From assembly GCA_015680905.1 (NCBI GenBank), contig CM027382.1, positions 10,203,501 through 10,267,500 on the forward strand: 64,000 bases of DNA, in the 5' to 3' direction. The stretch comes from Coptis chinensis. Taxonomy: Eukaryota > Streptophyta > Magnoliopsida > Ranunculales > Ranunculaceae. A program made the position numbers and the translations under genes. Positions 11,261-23,510 of this stretch are shown one piece after another (position 1 is the stretch's first letter; each line of letters begins with the position of its first letter). The notes beneath the pieces are model-generated. The model had not been told where the DNA came from. It searched no databases and worked only from the letters and a program-made list of their open reading frames with translations.

Positions 11261-11733
11261 AGTTAGAGAGGAGAAGTGTTGGAGAGAAGAGGTAAATGAG
11301 AGAGGGAGAAGAAAGAGAGTCCGAGGGTGGCAAATTTTTGATCCGTGAAGAAAATAAAACAAAAAGAGTTTAGGGGGAGGTGGATTCTATTTTCCCAGTG
11401 GGGAAAATTTTGTTTGCCTAAGAAAAATAGCGAATAGTGTTTGTCGGTGTCCTTAAAATACACCCAAACACTGGCAAATGGTGCATCTAGTGGGAAAATA
11501 AAATTTGCCACCCCTATTTGCCACTAAACAAACACAGCCTTAGATTCTAAAGATTTTCTATAAAAAAACACTTATGGCGAATAAAAACAATGTAGAGGTA
11601 TTAAAACCCAAAAAAATTATGGATAGGGCTTTAGAGTTTTTTTTTTTTTAAATGAGACTCTCTAGCCCAATTTCTTGTATCTCAAAAAAGGGTACATCCG
11701 TGGGGGGTTAAGTCAAAAAACCCCTTTATAAAA

Positions 11734-14700
11734 TGCATTGCAACCAATTTGTTTCTATATAATAATTTTCATTGTCAATGTCTATCTTAATTCTTATGGA
11801 TCGCTATTAGTATTATATCATCTCAACAAGTCTGTACTAACATAACAATTACATGTTTTATTCGAATAAAAAATGTTTATCTCGATTATCTTTTCATAAA
11901 AATTTGTTGAGATTTGCTGATAAAATGTGACATTATCAATCCGAGCAGTACGTAAATCCTTTGGTGTCGGTAGCCTACTCTACCCATTTCGCTTTCATTG
12001 TATATATACTTTAAATAACCAACACATTAGTTTGAAATATTGTTGTAAACTTATTTAAAAGCAATTCTTAATTAGTTGCCAAAAAAAAACAATTCTTAAT
12101 TAAAAAAAGCATTTTGCATGAGTATGAGTCTCAATGTGTGCTTTGACCGTAAGAACATGACACAAGGAGAACCATGAGCAACTCTCCTGTCTCCTGAAAC
12201 TGATGAGTATTTCTTGCTCCGGTTCCATGGAATTAATAAAATTTCAACCAATTTTAGCCAACTTGGATTGAGGAAGTCATGCCCATTTTAATCCAAACTA
12301 TACGCGTATTTTGCTTGCTCAAAGTTCATAGTTACGCCCTTAAATGTTAAGGAGATTTGGCTCAAAATGTTTGTGCCAAAAAGAAATTATGTTCATGGCT
12401 AAAAATGATCAAAAGTTGTGCCAAAATAAGAAGAATTCTCGGTTCTGATTTAGCTGAGGTGTCCCTCTTTTGCTGATCCCTGTTAGAACTTTCCTAATCT
12501 ATGTCTAAGCTCATTCTTGGGTAAAGTACAAAATTACAAATGATTAGAATGATTAGATTTTTATAATTTTTGTACACGTGGTCAACTTAATTTGCTAGCA
12601 AAAAAGGTATTTATCTGTGTGGGTCCCATCTATAGAAATGGAAAATTGGAATTTGGTCCCACAATTAGGAAAAAGGCGAAGTACTTTTTCAGTTTTTCAG
12701 AGCTGATGATATTGATATCAATATCTCATCGTGAGGTAAAATGTTTAAACTCAGGTGGAATTTTGAATATGTTCCCTGCTAGACGGCTAGGGTTACTTCA
12801 CCTTTAAAAGCGTTCTGTGAAGTTGAACGCAGAAATAAAAAAAATTCACGTATATAGTACACTAAAAACGAACAATCTTTACTACGTATATATATATAAT
12901 CTATCTATCTACGTAAATAATGCGGCTAGCTAGCCGTGTAGTTGTCCTGGTTTCGACCATATTTTGTTGACGTTTTTTGTATTTGTAGAATTTTCGAATT
13001 ACAACACTATAAACAAGTAATTAAATTTGGTATAGGAATAGAAAAGTAAATAAGCCGAGTGAGTTGTCACCCATCACATCCAACAACTTTTTCGTTTTTT
13101 TTTGTCTGACTGTTTTACCTTCTTAAATATTTAAACTCCAAAAGAAATAAAATGTCAATATAAATTTGAGTAGGGATAAAAGTGTAATTGACTGTGATTG
13201 AGTTGTCACATCACCAATTTTAGTGCCAACAGACTAGTGATTATGAGAGCACTAATTATCATTGTGTTTGTTATTCTTCATTTTATCTTATCCTATCTTT
13301 TATTTTTTGGTCATAGGTTTTAGTTTTGACGTCATTTGAGGTTTGCATTGCAAATTTGCAGTGTTTGATAAGTCACAGAGACACAGACCACTTCCAACGT
13401 TCACTTTTGTTCCGTCTTTTTCTACATTAAAACCACGGCCCACGATGTTTTTCAATAAAGGCCCACAAGCGAAAGGCATTTTACTCAGGCAAATCACCAA
13501 TGATATGCCCTAAGCCCCTAACTCCACTGTAATTTATATCGAATTTTGGTGACATTGCCCTAGAAATCCGAATTTAGTTTTTAAAAGAAAAATCGACCTC
13601 TCAAAATGAAAATGCCTCTATTAAAATATCGTATGTGAATGTATGTGTATAAGCATCTTAAATTCATAATCACAAAATAAATGAACAATTACAAGAGTTA
13701 GAACAATGCCACGTACTCTTAACATCTCAAACTACGTGATTTTGTTCTTCAGTTTGAGAAAAGACGAGCTAAAAGAAATAGACGAACAAATTAAGAAATC
13801 ACCACAGCTTGAACATGTATAGGCTAATAGGCCGTTTGATGGGGTTAAAAACTTTGAAATTATCTGATCATTATATTTGTGACTATGAGCAATCCTATCA
13901 TTCTAGGCTTCTAGCCATCATTCTATGAGTTCAGTTGAAATGTCATTTTCCAATACTTATTTATTTTATTCAATCATTTGATGCTTGATTGATATGTGTG
14001 TACGTAAGCACCGCTCACGGTTTGTCTGATTAAGGTCGTGTGCGTACGTATTAGCAAAAATGTGTAATGAATGATTTTGGATACACTATTGAATTACAAC
14101 TTATCTAAGCCTTGGTAGTTGGATGGAAAGGACTAGTGATTGGCGGGTACCGACTACCAAGTAGTAGTCCAGCAAGTTGCAAGACCCATGCTACAAGATG
14201 TGAAGATGAGGCCTTTTATCAATGTTTATGTATACAAGTCAACCGATGGGCGCACATCATATCTAATACTTAGATTACCCAAAAAATATGTCATTTCTTG
14301 TAGTATTGCTTGTTGCCAATTGCACACAGCACACATGACAAGATGCCAAGAGTTCACATAATGGAAAGATTTGCTCTTCAGACAATCAGAATCAGACACA
14401 GCTGGTAAATAATAGTCAGAAAAGGGATGTCGTATACTTCCGAAGTACTTTAATTCGTATCTACCAGCTGACGTAGACTGTAGATGAGTAACATAGTTTT
14501 TAGCCCGAAAAGGATTTCTGTCTCTATTACGTAAAAGATCGCTTTTGGTATCAAAGAGATAAAATATTTTTCCTCAAGTTATGTCATGCTTGATCCTTCA
14601 ATTCATTTTTATCCTTGTTTCCTCTCGTTTGTTTGTTTGTTTAATCTTTTTCGTTTTTTTTAACTATGCTTGACTTTCTTTGGAGTACTTTATTTAGCAC

Positions 14701-17700
14701 TAGATGTCTAGATCTTAGACAAATAGCTGACAATTAACAGTGCTTGATTGAGTTTTAACATTTGATTTGCAAGTCGGACGATTTTTTGACATTTAGGATC
14801 GTTTGCAATTTACACTTGCTGTTTTACGCATCAATCTCATTAGTCACATCCGACATGCGTGAAAGTATGTTTCTGTGAGTCTGTGACCACAAATCCTAAC
14901 CCTTCCAAGGAGCTACTCCATATATGTTTGTTCACGAGTATAACTTTCCGCTTCTTCCCTACCAGAACATATTTTATTCGAAGGCTAAAAAGAAAGAAAC
15001 TGAAATTAAACTAATCGCGGTTTCTCTTATTAGCACCTACGATTAAATGATTAATTACCAAATTAAAACATTGCACCTTTTGTCTATCTGGTTGTCTTTG
15101 TATGTAGCTAAAGAGGGTGTAAGTTAGTCTATTACAATAATCACTTTCAATGATACTTTCGTTTATTACGTTATAATAAGCAATAGTTCGCAGAACTGAA
15201 GTTGAATTTTCATTTTTTTTTTCTTGTTGATGGTATAGGAATTTGTTCAAGTGCTTTCAGAAATTCAATATATTTTTTTTGCATATTCAATTTTCCCCTA
15301 TAAGAAATGGTTTACCAAATTTGTGCAAATATAACTGGTCCAAAAACATTGATATCTTTCTTTCTTTCTGCCACTGAGGCACTGAATAGGAGCACATATT
15401 TATAGCAACACAGAGAGCTTTTTGGGGGTCTATGGTGAAGCTTTCAAAGTTCAAACTTCGATAAAATTAAAAAAAAAAAATTAGAAAATTAAAACAACAA
15501 TAAGAAAGTTCTTTAGAATGAGTGACTGACGAAGAATTTTATTAAGAACAACTTTCGACCTGATTTTCCATACCTAAATCCCTGTATGTTGTTCTTGTTT
15601 CCACATTAAAAGGATGTTGGTTAAAATTTGTAAATAAATATGCGGTATGTAGGGTATGATATCACATGAATGGTCCCCTCGCTTGCCACCTCCATTCCAC
15701 GCATAAAAAAAAATCCCTCCCCCTGAAGCAGAACAAAGTCACAAACAATGCTTTACCAAAAAAAATAAGTCACAAACAATGTACCTTTTTTCTATAATAC
15801 AGATATATTAGTGCTAAATAAGAGAAGAAAAAGACTACTTAGGGCAACTTTTAGCATCAAAAGAGTTGAAAAGATTTAAGGATGATATTGGCACATAAAG
15901 AGTACAGAAAATTATACCTATGAGGCTATAATAGATACTAAGATATAAATGAGCGATGGTACTAAAGTTTTCTGGTTAAACACAGCTATTGACACTGTAC
16001 CCTTTTGTTGTCATAATCGATCACTTAACAACTTAACATGTTAACATCGCTAATATCTTTGTTAGCCATTACTATCCATACAAGAATAACACCCTATCCC
16101 ATTTTGGTGTTTACTATTGTTAAATGATTTTAGCTTATATGCAAGGATTAATTTGTCTAAACTCCCTACATGGCTACATTTGTCACCAGATTATAATAAA
16201 TTTCTCATATTTGTAAACATCATGATTTATATCTATGTATTGATTTTCATCTCTTTTTTATTGGTATTCCATCTAAATACCAAAATTACTCCTGAACTAA
16301 TGATATAACGGGTATTTAACAATTTTTTGAAAAAGACAAAATGTAATAACTACTTATTTGTTAGGGATAATTTTGAAATACTAATGGAATAGGAATGGAA
16401 GTCAAACGAAGTGGGAGTAAATCATGATGTTTACAAATATAAAAGATTTATTATAAATTGGTAACAAAATGTGAGGGGTTTAGACAAATTATCCCTTTAT
16501 GTAATTATAAAATGCACCCAATTTCACTAGAAGCAATAGTTAAGCCCTGCTGGTTAATTTTCATCATGATGGAGTGACAGAACTGACAGTACGTTTGTGA
16601 TATACTTATCATTGCTCACCATTGTCAATCGAGTCCCAGACTCCCAGCTAGTACATGACTACATGCAACTGCGATTAATTGTTTCCTCTGCAAGTTTGTG
16701 AACATTTTCGTTTGGAATATAAGTTCTAGTAATACAGGATTACAGGATGAGTGGAAGCCTTGTTTTCTACCATTTCTACAGTTGAAAAAAACAATCTACT
16801 ATATATTAACAGTAACTATATATCTACTGTCAATCATTATCTTACTTGATTATGATTACGTTGTTTTATTTCCAATCCAGAGAAGAGTACGTCTATCCAA
16901 ACGTTTTATAATAATCAATGAAAATGGCCTGTAACATTTATATGTTAATGGATCGTGGAAAAGGAGGTAGATGACCATATGAGTGATTTGAAAAATGAGA
17001 GGCAAATTACAGTTTTACAAAGATGTGACAAGGCGCTTCACTTTTTAGGCTATACTAATCCAGAGTAAAGTACAATTTTGGAGTTGATGACAGGATTATG
17101 ATACACAAAATGATTTTTCATCAGTTACCTCAAATGATATAGATTAGAGTGTTTTTGGAGTTACCCTCAATTATTTTACTCAGAAAACACACACAGTACA
17201 GTGCGTGCATATAGAAAGCAAAATGAAGTTTGTTTGTTTGTTGTTTTTGTTTTTTTTTTTTTTTTATCGAAAAAGTTTAGCTTACTTTCAGCAAGTCATT
17301 AATGTTTTGATCACCGGCCTCATTAATAGGTTTAAAAATTGATCTGCAGAAACATGTACTGTGGAAATCTACAAAGTTTTCACATGAATGCTCAATCTAA
17401 TACAAACGCAGACTACACCCTAGATTGCTGTGTAAAGTGAGGAAGCCGTCTAATTTTGGATGGAGAAATCCTAGCTTTTAACCAAACCATTTAAGTTGTT
17501 AGACATTTGTGTTATTGGTATACTTGTATATAGATGATAGATCTGAAAGATATAAATTTCGCAACAGTGGCGGCACACAACATACATGTAGACAAGTAGT
17601 ACTAGAATTTCACATCTTTGTCAAAGAATGTTCGGAACTATTGGATTATAATGCATTTTACAAGTACATCGGTACATGGGTCTAATTAGTGGAAGAATGT

Positions 17701-18746
17701 ATTGAAGACTACTTATTGCTGCATAGGGTCCGCTCATTATATTGCCCTTTAGATGTTCTATAGCTAGTGTATTTTCAGATGTTCTTTGCAGGTACATCTT
17801 CATTTTTTTGATCTATTTATTTTTTGGCATTTCCGTAGTTTCAATTTTCTTTGTTATATAATTGAATGGTCGCTTTCGAAAATCTGTGAAGTCACAGAGT
17901 TACATTTTAGACTAGGGTGCATGGCAATGGTACGTTGCAGTGCATCTTTGTAATTTGAAAAGAAAAAAGGAGGCCGGCACTGTCACTGAGGCTGTGAAGC
18001 CAGAGGCACGCGCAACAAGGAGCCAAAAACAAACAACAGGTCAAAATTCTCCTGAAGAGAATATCCAATGGTAAAGTTTAGGCTTATTACAACCTGGCTT
18101 CGATACGGACAGTTTCTGCCGACAGATGTGTTCAAAGAATCTCTAAAGTTAATAACAGTGTATCAGTACATAATTCGGATTTAGTTCTGATTCTAAAGAA
18201 AGAGATATATAAAAAAAAAAAAAAAAAAAGCAAAGAGCAGAGTTTGACTGATACTGAACCATATGCAAAAGGATGGCATTATTATTCGAGATGCGCTTCA
18301 AAAATTCTTGTTCACCATAGAAAACCATCTGGTTATGCCGTTATGGTTATGATTGACCTGTTGTTCTTGCATTTGCGTACTCAGGCACTGAAATGGTTAA
18401 AAATAGATAATTGGCAATCTTTAAATAGTTTTTTTTAGATAAAAGGAAGGAGTAAGTTGATTCACATCATTCGTACAATTTTGCAACATGTGCAATAACT
18501 ACAGAAATGCATGACAAAACATTCAGCACAAGTTTAAGTCCTCTCGAAAGAGCCTCGACCACATTAGCACAACATGCACTTACAGTAAAGTTTGTTACAA
18601 ACAATTACTAGTTGAAGCTGGTGACAATCCCACCCATGTATAGTTCGTAAAATAAGCCAACTCTTTTAAAAGTTGCATTATATTAAATTTTTACCAAGGG
18701 TTCTCAAATTTAATGAACTTAAATCACAATGCACATGCGTTGTACG
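11734..18746. other. Intergenic, 7 kb with no recognised gene or element
   Basis: No conserved protein motif, terminal repeat, tRNA-like or array structure was found. Only isolated short frames of 60-80 codons occur, such as 14140-14361 and 15011-15250, none with a recognisable domain. Homopolymer tracts occur near 15466-15480, 17250-17268 and 18210-18230. A TATA-like ATATTTATAGC at about 15396 has no supported gene downstream. Diverged repeats or distal regulatory DNA cannot be excluded. Confidence 0.55.
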
Positions 18747-18944
18747 CATAGTTGGGATTTCGGAATGATCAGAATTCTAGAAATTTGGAAAATTGAAATT
18801 CACAATATTTCAACCCATATCATATTTTGATTTCGATTAATTTTAAAATTATCAATATTTCAATTTTATATTATTTCATTTTTTTGAAAAACTAAAATAT
18901 CCTACGGAATTCTGACATTCCATTTGGAATCGTGAGCACTGGTG
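18747..18944. mobile_element. MITE family 'CATAGTT', copy B
   Basis: This 198-bp element starts CATAGTTGGGATTTCGGAA, close to copy C (CATAGTTCGGGATTTCGGAA). The interior is rich in AATTTCGA/TTGAAATT words. The right side contains CATTTGGAATCGTGAG, matching GTTCGGAATCACTAAC of copy C, but the final CATAGTT inverse is lost here. Confidence 0.6.
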
Positions 18945-20271
18945 TAGATCTATTTTTTTCCAATTTTATTCGTTTAAGGGAGACAAAAAAACTGAGCTTT
19001 TATTCTAAAAATTAATGTACTAAAATCACAAGTGACTTTTTTCAATTAAAATTGGCTAATGTCACATGTTCACTAGTTGTTCGTTGGTCGCTTTTAAGTT
19101 GTTTTCAACAATTTCAATATAGTTTAAATAATAACGTCTTCTAGACTCAGCTGTTTATAATCAGACGCAGCATGACCAAGCCTTTCACAATGTAGATTTA
19201 CTAGCTAAACAATGACGTAACTAGATTACAGATCAATAGATATTCACAATCTATTCAACATCTTCTTTGTATTTTGTAAATAAGCCAATAGAATGGTGCT
19301 AAACATTAATTGCCAATAATACAATGGTGATATCAACCATCAAAACCCATCTTCAAGTGTTGGATCCATGCCGACACCGACATCTACACCGACACTTCAT
19401 ATGGTTTAAAATGTAACAAGGACAGAAAAGGAAAAGGGGGTCAATGCAAGACAAGGACTTTAAGTTTCAGAACACAACTGGTCTTTGCATGTCTTAGAAA
19501 AATTGCAAAAGAAAAAGAAAATGTGAACCATCTGGCACACGTACCAACTTTACATATTTTTTTGTTGTTTCTGTTATTAGATGAGGAATTGAAGTTTCTA
19601 TATTACTGTATTCATCTTTACTTTTTTTTACCATAATGGCAATGAGTAACTGTTGTGTATCATACAAGTATACAACATTCATACCATCAAATGATGTAGA
19701 AAATCTCAGTGCATATCATTTTCTCTCTTCAGAAGTTCAGAGCCTTTCTGCAAAAAAAATTGTGTTCCGTTCTTAGCAGTTACTGCGACAGTGTGTCACG
19801 AGGTATAGTCCCAGTAAATGGGCGCACAACAGTGCATGCAGTACCATTTACTTCTTGCACCTATATATAATAAGTAGTGCTTCACCATGGCCCATAACTC
19901 CCGATACATCATTTTTCGTTGAAATATCCGGATTTAAAAAAAAAAAAAAAAAACCTTCAAGCTTTCAAAGTACTTTGAGCCGAGAGAATTGTAAAATTTA
20001 GGGTTTTTGGCTTGTCAAAATTGAATTGAGTTTTGCTGCCCAAAATTGTGCGTCCAACTTTCCTAAAATGGTTACAAGTGTTGATATTGTGCTCCGAGAT
20101 TATACGCAGTAGACCCACCAAGATGGTTAACTAGGTTTCCGGATAGCTGGACACACTATCGAAACAGCCAAACCGGACTCATAAAAAAACACTAGAATTT
20201 TGTAATTCTGAATCAACTTTAATTTTAACCTGCGACTTTCTCGGGAACGAATACAAATTTCATTTATTAAA
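18945..20271. other. Intergenic, nothing recognised
   Basis: AT-rich sequence with a poly-A run near 19936. No motif-bearing reading frame or element terminus was identified. Confidence 0.55.
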
Positions 20272-20382
20272 CGAGGCCAACTCAATTCTAAGAACAGTTA
20301 ATTGGGCTGATCTTGTTGATGGAAATGATGATGATGAAACTGGAACAACTACTGGTCTATTTCATATGGGTAGATCATCTAC

Positions 20383-20580
20383 CATAGTTCGGGATTTCGG
20401 AATTTTCAGAATTTCGATAAATTTAAAACCGAAATTAATAAATTTCGATTCTATTCTATTTGGAATTTCAATTTTTTTTTGGAATTTCAATTATTTCAAC
20501 TCTATATATGGAATTCGATTTTTTGAAAAACCGAAATTCCAAGCGGAATTCCGGAGTTTCGTTCGGAATCACTAACTATG
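20383..20580. mobile_element. MITE family 'CATAGTT', copy C
   Basis: The best-preserved copy: 198 bp with perfect 7-bp inverted ends, CATAGTT and AACTATG. ATGGGTAGAT occurs just outside on the left and overlapping the right end, and may be a 10-bp duplication that includes part of the target. The interior is rich in the motif GGAATTTC in both orientations. Confidence 0.65.
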
Positions 20581-20664
20581 GGTAGATGACAATCCTCGGA
20601 CTGAGTGGTTAGAGTTAATAGCTGAAAATGCATGTAACCAAGCTTTGTTGACTTCACAAGCTAA

Positions 20665-21687
20665 GAGCATTTTTAGGAGAGCTACCAAAAAAATACTAAA
20701 ATTTTGAACAAAAAAACACATAACAACTTTAGGAACAACATCAAATTTCGACATCAAATTACGCGGTTTTGGATAAACCGTGCCATATAACCCACGCGGT
20801 TTTTCTAAAACCGCGCCACTAAAGCTCAGCTGACAGGCTCAAGTTCACGCGGTTTTAAGAAAATTGCGCCATATATCGCACATAAATTTTTTTCTTTTTT
20901 TTCTTTCCCAATCTCTGTGCGGTTTTGCGCCATATAAGCCCAATTAAAGCCCAAGCCCACGCGGTGTTGGCGGTTTTGCCAAAACCGCGTGAGTGATTTG
21001 ATACAGCATCAAACTTGGAACCAAATATTGGCCGATTTGGTGTTTTTTGTGTTTTCATCAACATGTAACTCTCTTGAAGTTGAAAAAACACCAAATTTTT
21101 GAATTTTTTGGAAAATTTGGTGTTTGATGCTAGGTTGATATCACTCCTAAGAGCATCTTTAGGAGAGCTACAAAAAAAACACCAAAATTTTGAACCAAAA
21201 AAACACTAAATCAAAAAAACACCAAACAATTTTATGAGCAACATCAAATTTTCTACATCAAACTATGCGGTTTTGGATAAACCACGTCATATAGCCCATG
21301 CGGTTTTTCCAAAACCGCGCCACTAAAGCCCAACTGACAGACCCAAGTCCACGGGGTTTTAAGAAAATTGCGACATGTATCGCACATAAACTTTTTTCTT
21401 TTTTTTTTTTTCTTTCCCAATCTCTGGCGTGGTTTTCACAAAACCACGCCATATAAGCCCAATTAAAAGCCCAAGCCCACGCGGTGTTGGCAAAACCGCG
21501 CGGTTTGCTGTTTTGCCAAAACCGCGTGAGTGATTTGATACAACACCAAACCTGGAACCAAATATTGACCGATTTGGTGTTTTCATCAACATGTGACTCT
21601 CCTGAAGTTGAAAAAACACCAAATTATTGATAATTTGGTGTTTGATGCTAGGTTGATATCACTACTACAGATGCTCTAAAGATGCTC
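20665..21687. mobile_element. Tourist-like MITE head-to-tail dimer, TSD TAA
   Basis: Two related units lie in tandem, from 20665 and from 21151. Both start GAGCATYTTTAGGAGAGCTAC and share long interior blocks including CACGCGGT, AAAACCGCG and GTTGATATCACT. Only the outer right end (GATGCTC, 21681-21687) carries the inverse terminus. TAA flanks the whole dimer (20662-20664 and 21688-21690), so it inserted as one unit or expanded after insertion. GCGGTTTTGCCAAAACCGC is a perfect hairpin. TWA TSDs and GAGCATC ends point to PIF/Harbinger ancestry. Confidence 0.7.
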
Positions 21688-21772
21688 TAAGCCATCAAAT
21701 AAAGAAGGCTATGCAAAGACGGCCAAGAGACAATCTCAAAAGGACAGTCGTCCTCCTGATCATCTTAATTTT

Positions 21773-23510
21773 TTTTTAATGAAATAATATTTTATTTGAT
21801 ATCCAAAAGAAATCATACAAAGTTATAGAAGGGATCAAACGTGCCACAAATTGCACCACAACCGCAACCCCTTTCTGAATGGCAAAACCAATTCTCCTAA
21901 ATACACTCATTGGAACCAGCCGTCATCACGTTATTGTCCATTACTCGTTGTAATCTTCTAAGAAGTTCTACTGACTCTAATGGTAGAAAACCAAAAGTGT
22001 CAAAGGCAAATGCAATAACCCGGTGTTGATTTGTCATGCATGCCGCTTAATGTTTCTCTATCTTCATTGCCACCGCACTATTAGTTGATTGCCCTACCTC
22101 AAACACTCCATTGCCAAAGCCTACCATGGGAGAGACACCTATAATATCAACACATACATGCTTACCCCATAACTGTACCAGTTATAGATCAAAACATCTT
22201 CTGGTCGAAACGACGATCTACCATCAGCTGGGTCTGTTAGAAAATTGACATGGGCCTCCTTTTTCACTTGCTCTCCTGCCCGCTAAATGACATCATACAA
22301 AATATCACGTACATGGTAATGACGATATTTGAAACTAGGAAAATACCTATAATGTGCTGCATGATCTCCAAAAGCATCTAGTCTACTATTCTTACATGCT
22401 GGACAACGTTCACCATCTTTGTACAGTGGGATCATGAGGCGATAACATATGATGGCATGGTACTCAACCACTGGTGTCATGCACTGGCCGAGATCCTCAA
22501 TTGGAATTTCCAAGAGGAAATCATATGCGTGATCCGATTGTAAGCATCTAATGACAGCTTTTTGTCGAGCTGACAACTCGTATTCCATCTCAAGACCAGA
22601 GATAACTTTTCCATAATAAGCTTCCGCACGCCAAAATTTGTTGTGGTTTAGAGGGGACGGTTGTGGTTGTGACTAGAGTGTTGAGATCGAAATTAGGTAT
22701 ACAATGCTGCAGTGTCAAAGACCTGTCCCATAGGATAGTTTGTACGACTCCTTAGGATGTGATTATGTAGCTCTCTTGTTTGAGTTTGCGATGCCACAAA
22801 ACTGAAATTGGCTACGTCAGCTACTAGCACAATAAACACTGAGGCCACCAAGGCGCAAAAGAAGCATGGAAAGACGCCACTGAAGATCAACAAACCTAGG
22901 GCCATCAGATACTATAATGGTTTGAAGAACGCTCTAGAGACTGTGGTCAAATAACTCGCCCACTTCCCTAAAGAACTCTGGTGGGAAAGTATGAAGAGAG
23001 AAGATAAGGTTTGCTAACCCTGCACATGCTCATAACAATACTAGCTTACATTGGGGCCGGGGTCTTTGAGCTGAGCAAGTAAGTTCATTAAAATAAGGAT
23101 TTTTTCAACCCGTTTGCACGCAAGACTCCTAATGAATGAAGCATCTGTACTTATTGCTGCTCCAAGCAATTTAACTTCATGTTGAGGTTGTGGCATTTCT
23201 AGGGGATTTTTTTTTGGGTTAGAGCATCGATGATCAAGAGAAGGCCAAAAGATCTCTGTCTTTTTCAAGTTAAGTATGAATCCTAATGCGGGCCCTGCTT
23301 CCTAAATGATACGCATGGCAGCTGCATGCAATCAATCTGTTCTGTATCATCAATCAAAGTACCATCATCTAAGTACCAATTCAAGTTTGGAGCTCTAATT
23401 GTCATTCAGAATAGATATGCAATACCAGTGGATGTAAGACCAAATTAAGCGAAAAGAAGAGACCCTAAGGGATCACTTTGTTAAACACCTGCAGTTGACC
23501 ATATGTAATG
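21773..23510 (-). pseudogene. Reverse transcriptase pseudogene (non-LTR-like, YLDDG type)
   Basis: Minus-strand segments in order: an SDPLG block right after the LTR insertion point, NWYLDDGTLIDDTEQ with the catalytic YLDD (nt 23361-23375), VKLLGAAISTDASFI, then further down RLDAFGDHAAHYRYF (22590-22283) and VNFLTDPADGRSSF. The order matches the plant RT proteins that carry a C-terminal zinc-binding and nuclease-like region ending in FAFDTFGFL-like sequence (about 22000). Near 21773 the minus strand shows an AATAAA signal and an A-run, consistent with a retroposed 3' end. Many stops make it dead. The N-terminal part is displaced beyond the LTR, to 30475-30507. Confidence 0.75.

Larger units (their letters stand above)
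9604..11540. mobile_element. Probable TIR element with TAGTGGGAAAAT subterminal repeats
   Basis: The left edge carries several copies of TAGTGGGAAAAT...TTGCC in both orientations (about 9630-9770). The right edge carries the same motif (about 11385-11510), followed by TTGCCACTAAACAAACACAGCC. Clustered subterminal motifs at both ends suggest a non-autonomous DNA transposon of about 1.9 kb. The outermost ends match only loosely and no TSD was found, so borders and class are tentative. A gene-fragment-like stretch lies inside on the minus strand. Confidence 0.45.
8497..11683. mobile_element. About 3.2-kb insertion nested in the right MULE TIR
   Basis: The left TIR predicts that the right TIR should read ...GGGGGTTATCTCAAAAGGGG without a break. 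Instead it stops at GGGGAGTTAT (8496) and resumes at TATCTCAAAAAAGGG (about 11681), so roughly 3.2 kb has been inserted, perhaps with a TAT duplication. The insert's own ends are not clear inverted or long terminal repeats, so its class is unknown. It contains tandem repeats at 9039-9150 and 9241-9370 and a further TIR-like unit at 9604-11540. Confidence 0.6.
7075..11724. mobile_element. Pack-MULE (Mutator-like) carrying RLK and DELLA fragments
   Basis: The element opens GGGGTTTTTTGACTTAACCC and closes with the inverse GGGTTAAGTCAAAAAACCCC. It is flanked by a perfect 9-bp duplication, TTTATAAAA, at 7066-7074 and 11725-11733. A 9-bp TSD and long terminal inverted repeats (about 270 bp on the left) are hallmarks of Mutator-like elements. 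The inner part of the right TIR is at about 8255-8496. Its outer 40 bp is displaced to 11684-11724 by a nested insertion. Between the TIRs lie a receptor-kinase fragment (+) and a DELLA fragment (-), and no transposase, so it is a non-autonomous gene-capturing element. Confidence 0.85.
20272..21760 (+). pseudogene. Exon-like stretch split by two MITE insertions, unknown gene
   Basis: Three plus-strand pieces read as good coding sequence: 20285-20370 (NWADLVDGNDDDETGTTTG), 20587-20661 (DDNPRTEWLELIAENACNQA) and, beyond the second MITE, about 21691-21760 (SHQIKKAMQRRPRDNLKR). MITE copy C separates the first two, and a Tourist-like MITE dimer separates the second and third. With the MITEs and one TSD removed, the second and third pieces appear to join, while the first junction is out of frame. 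I do not recognise the protein; it could be a host exon or part of another transposon. Confidence 0.35.

Noticed and set aside
18244..18438. 64-codon frame starting TDTEPYAKGWHYYSRCASK
   Set aside because: Appears coding-like for 30 codons but has no recognised domain, element or splice context.
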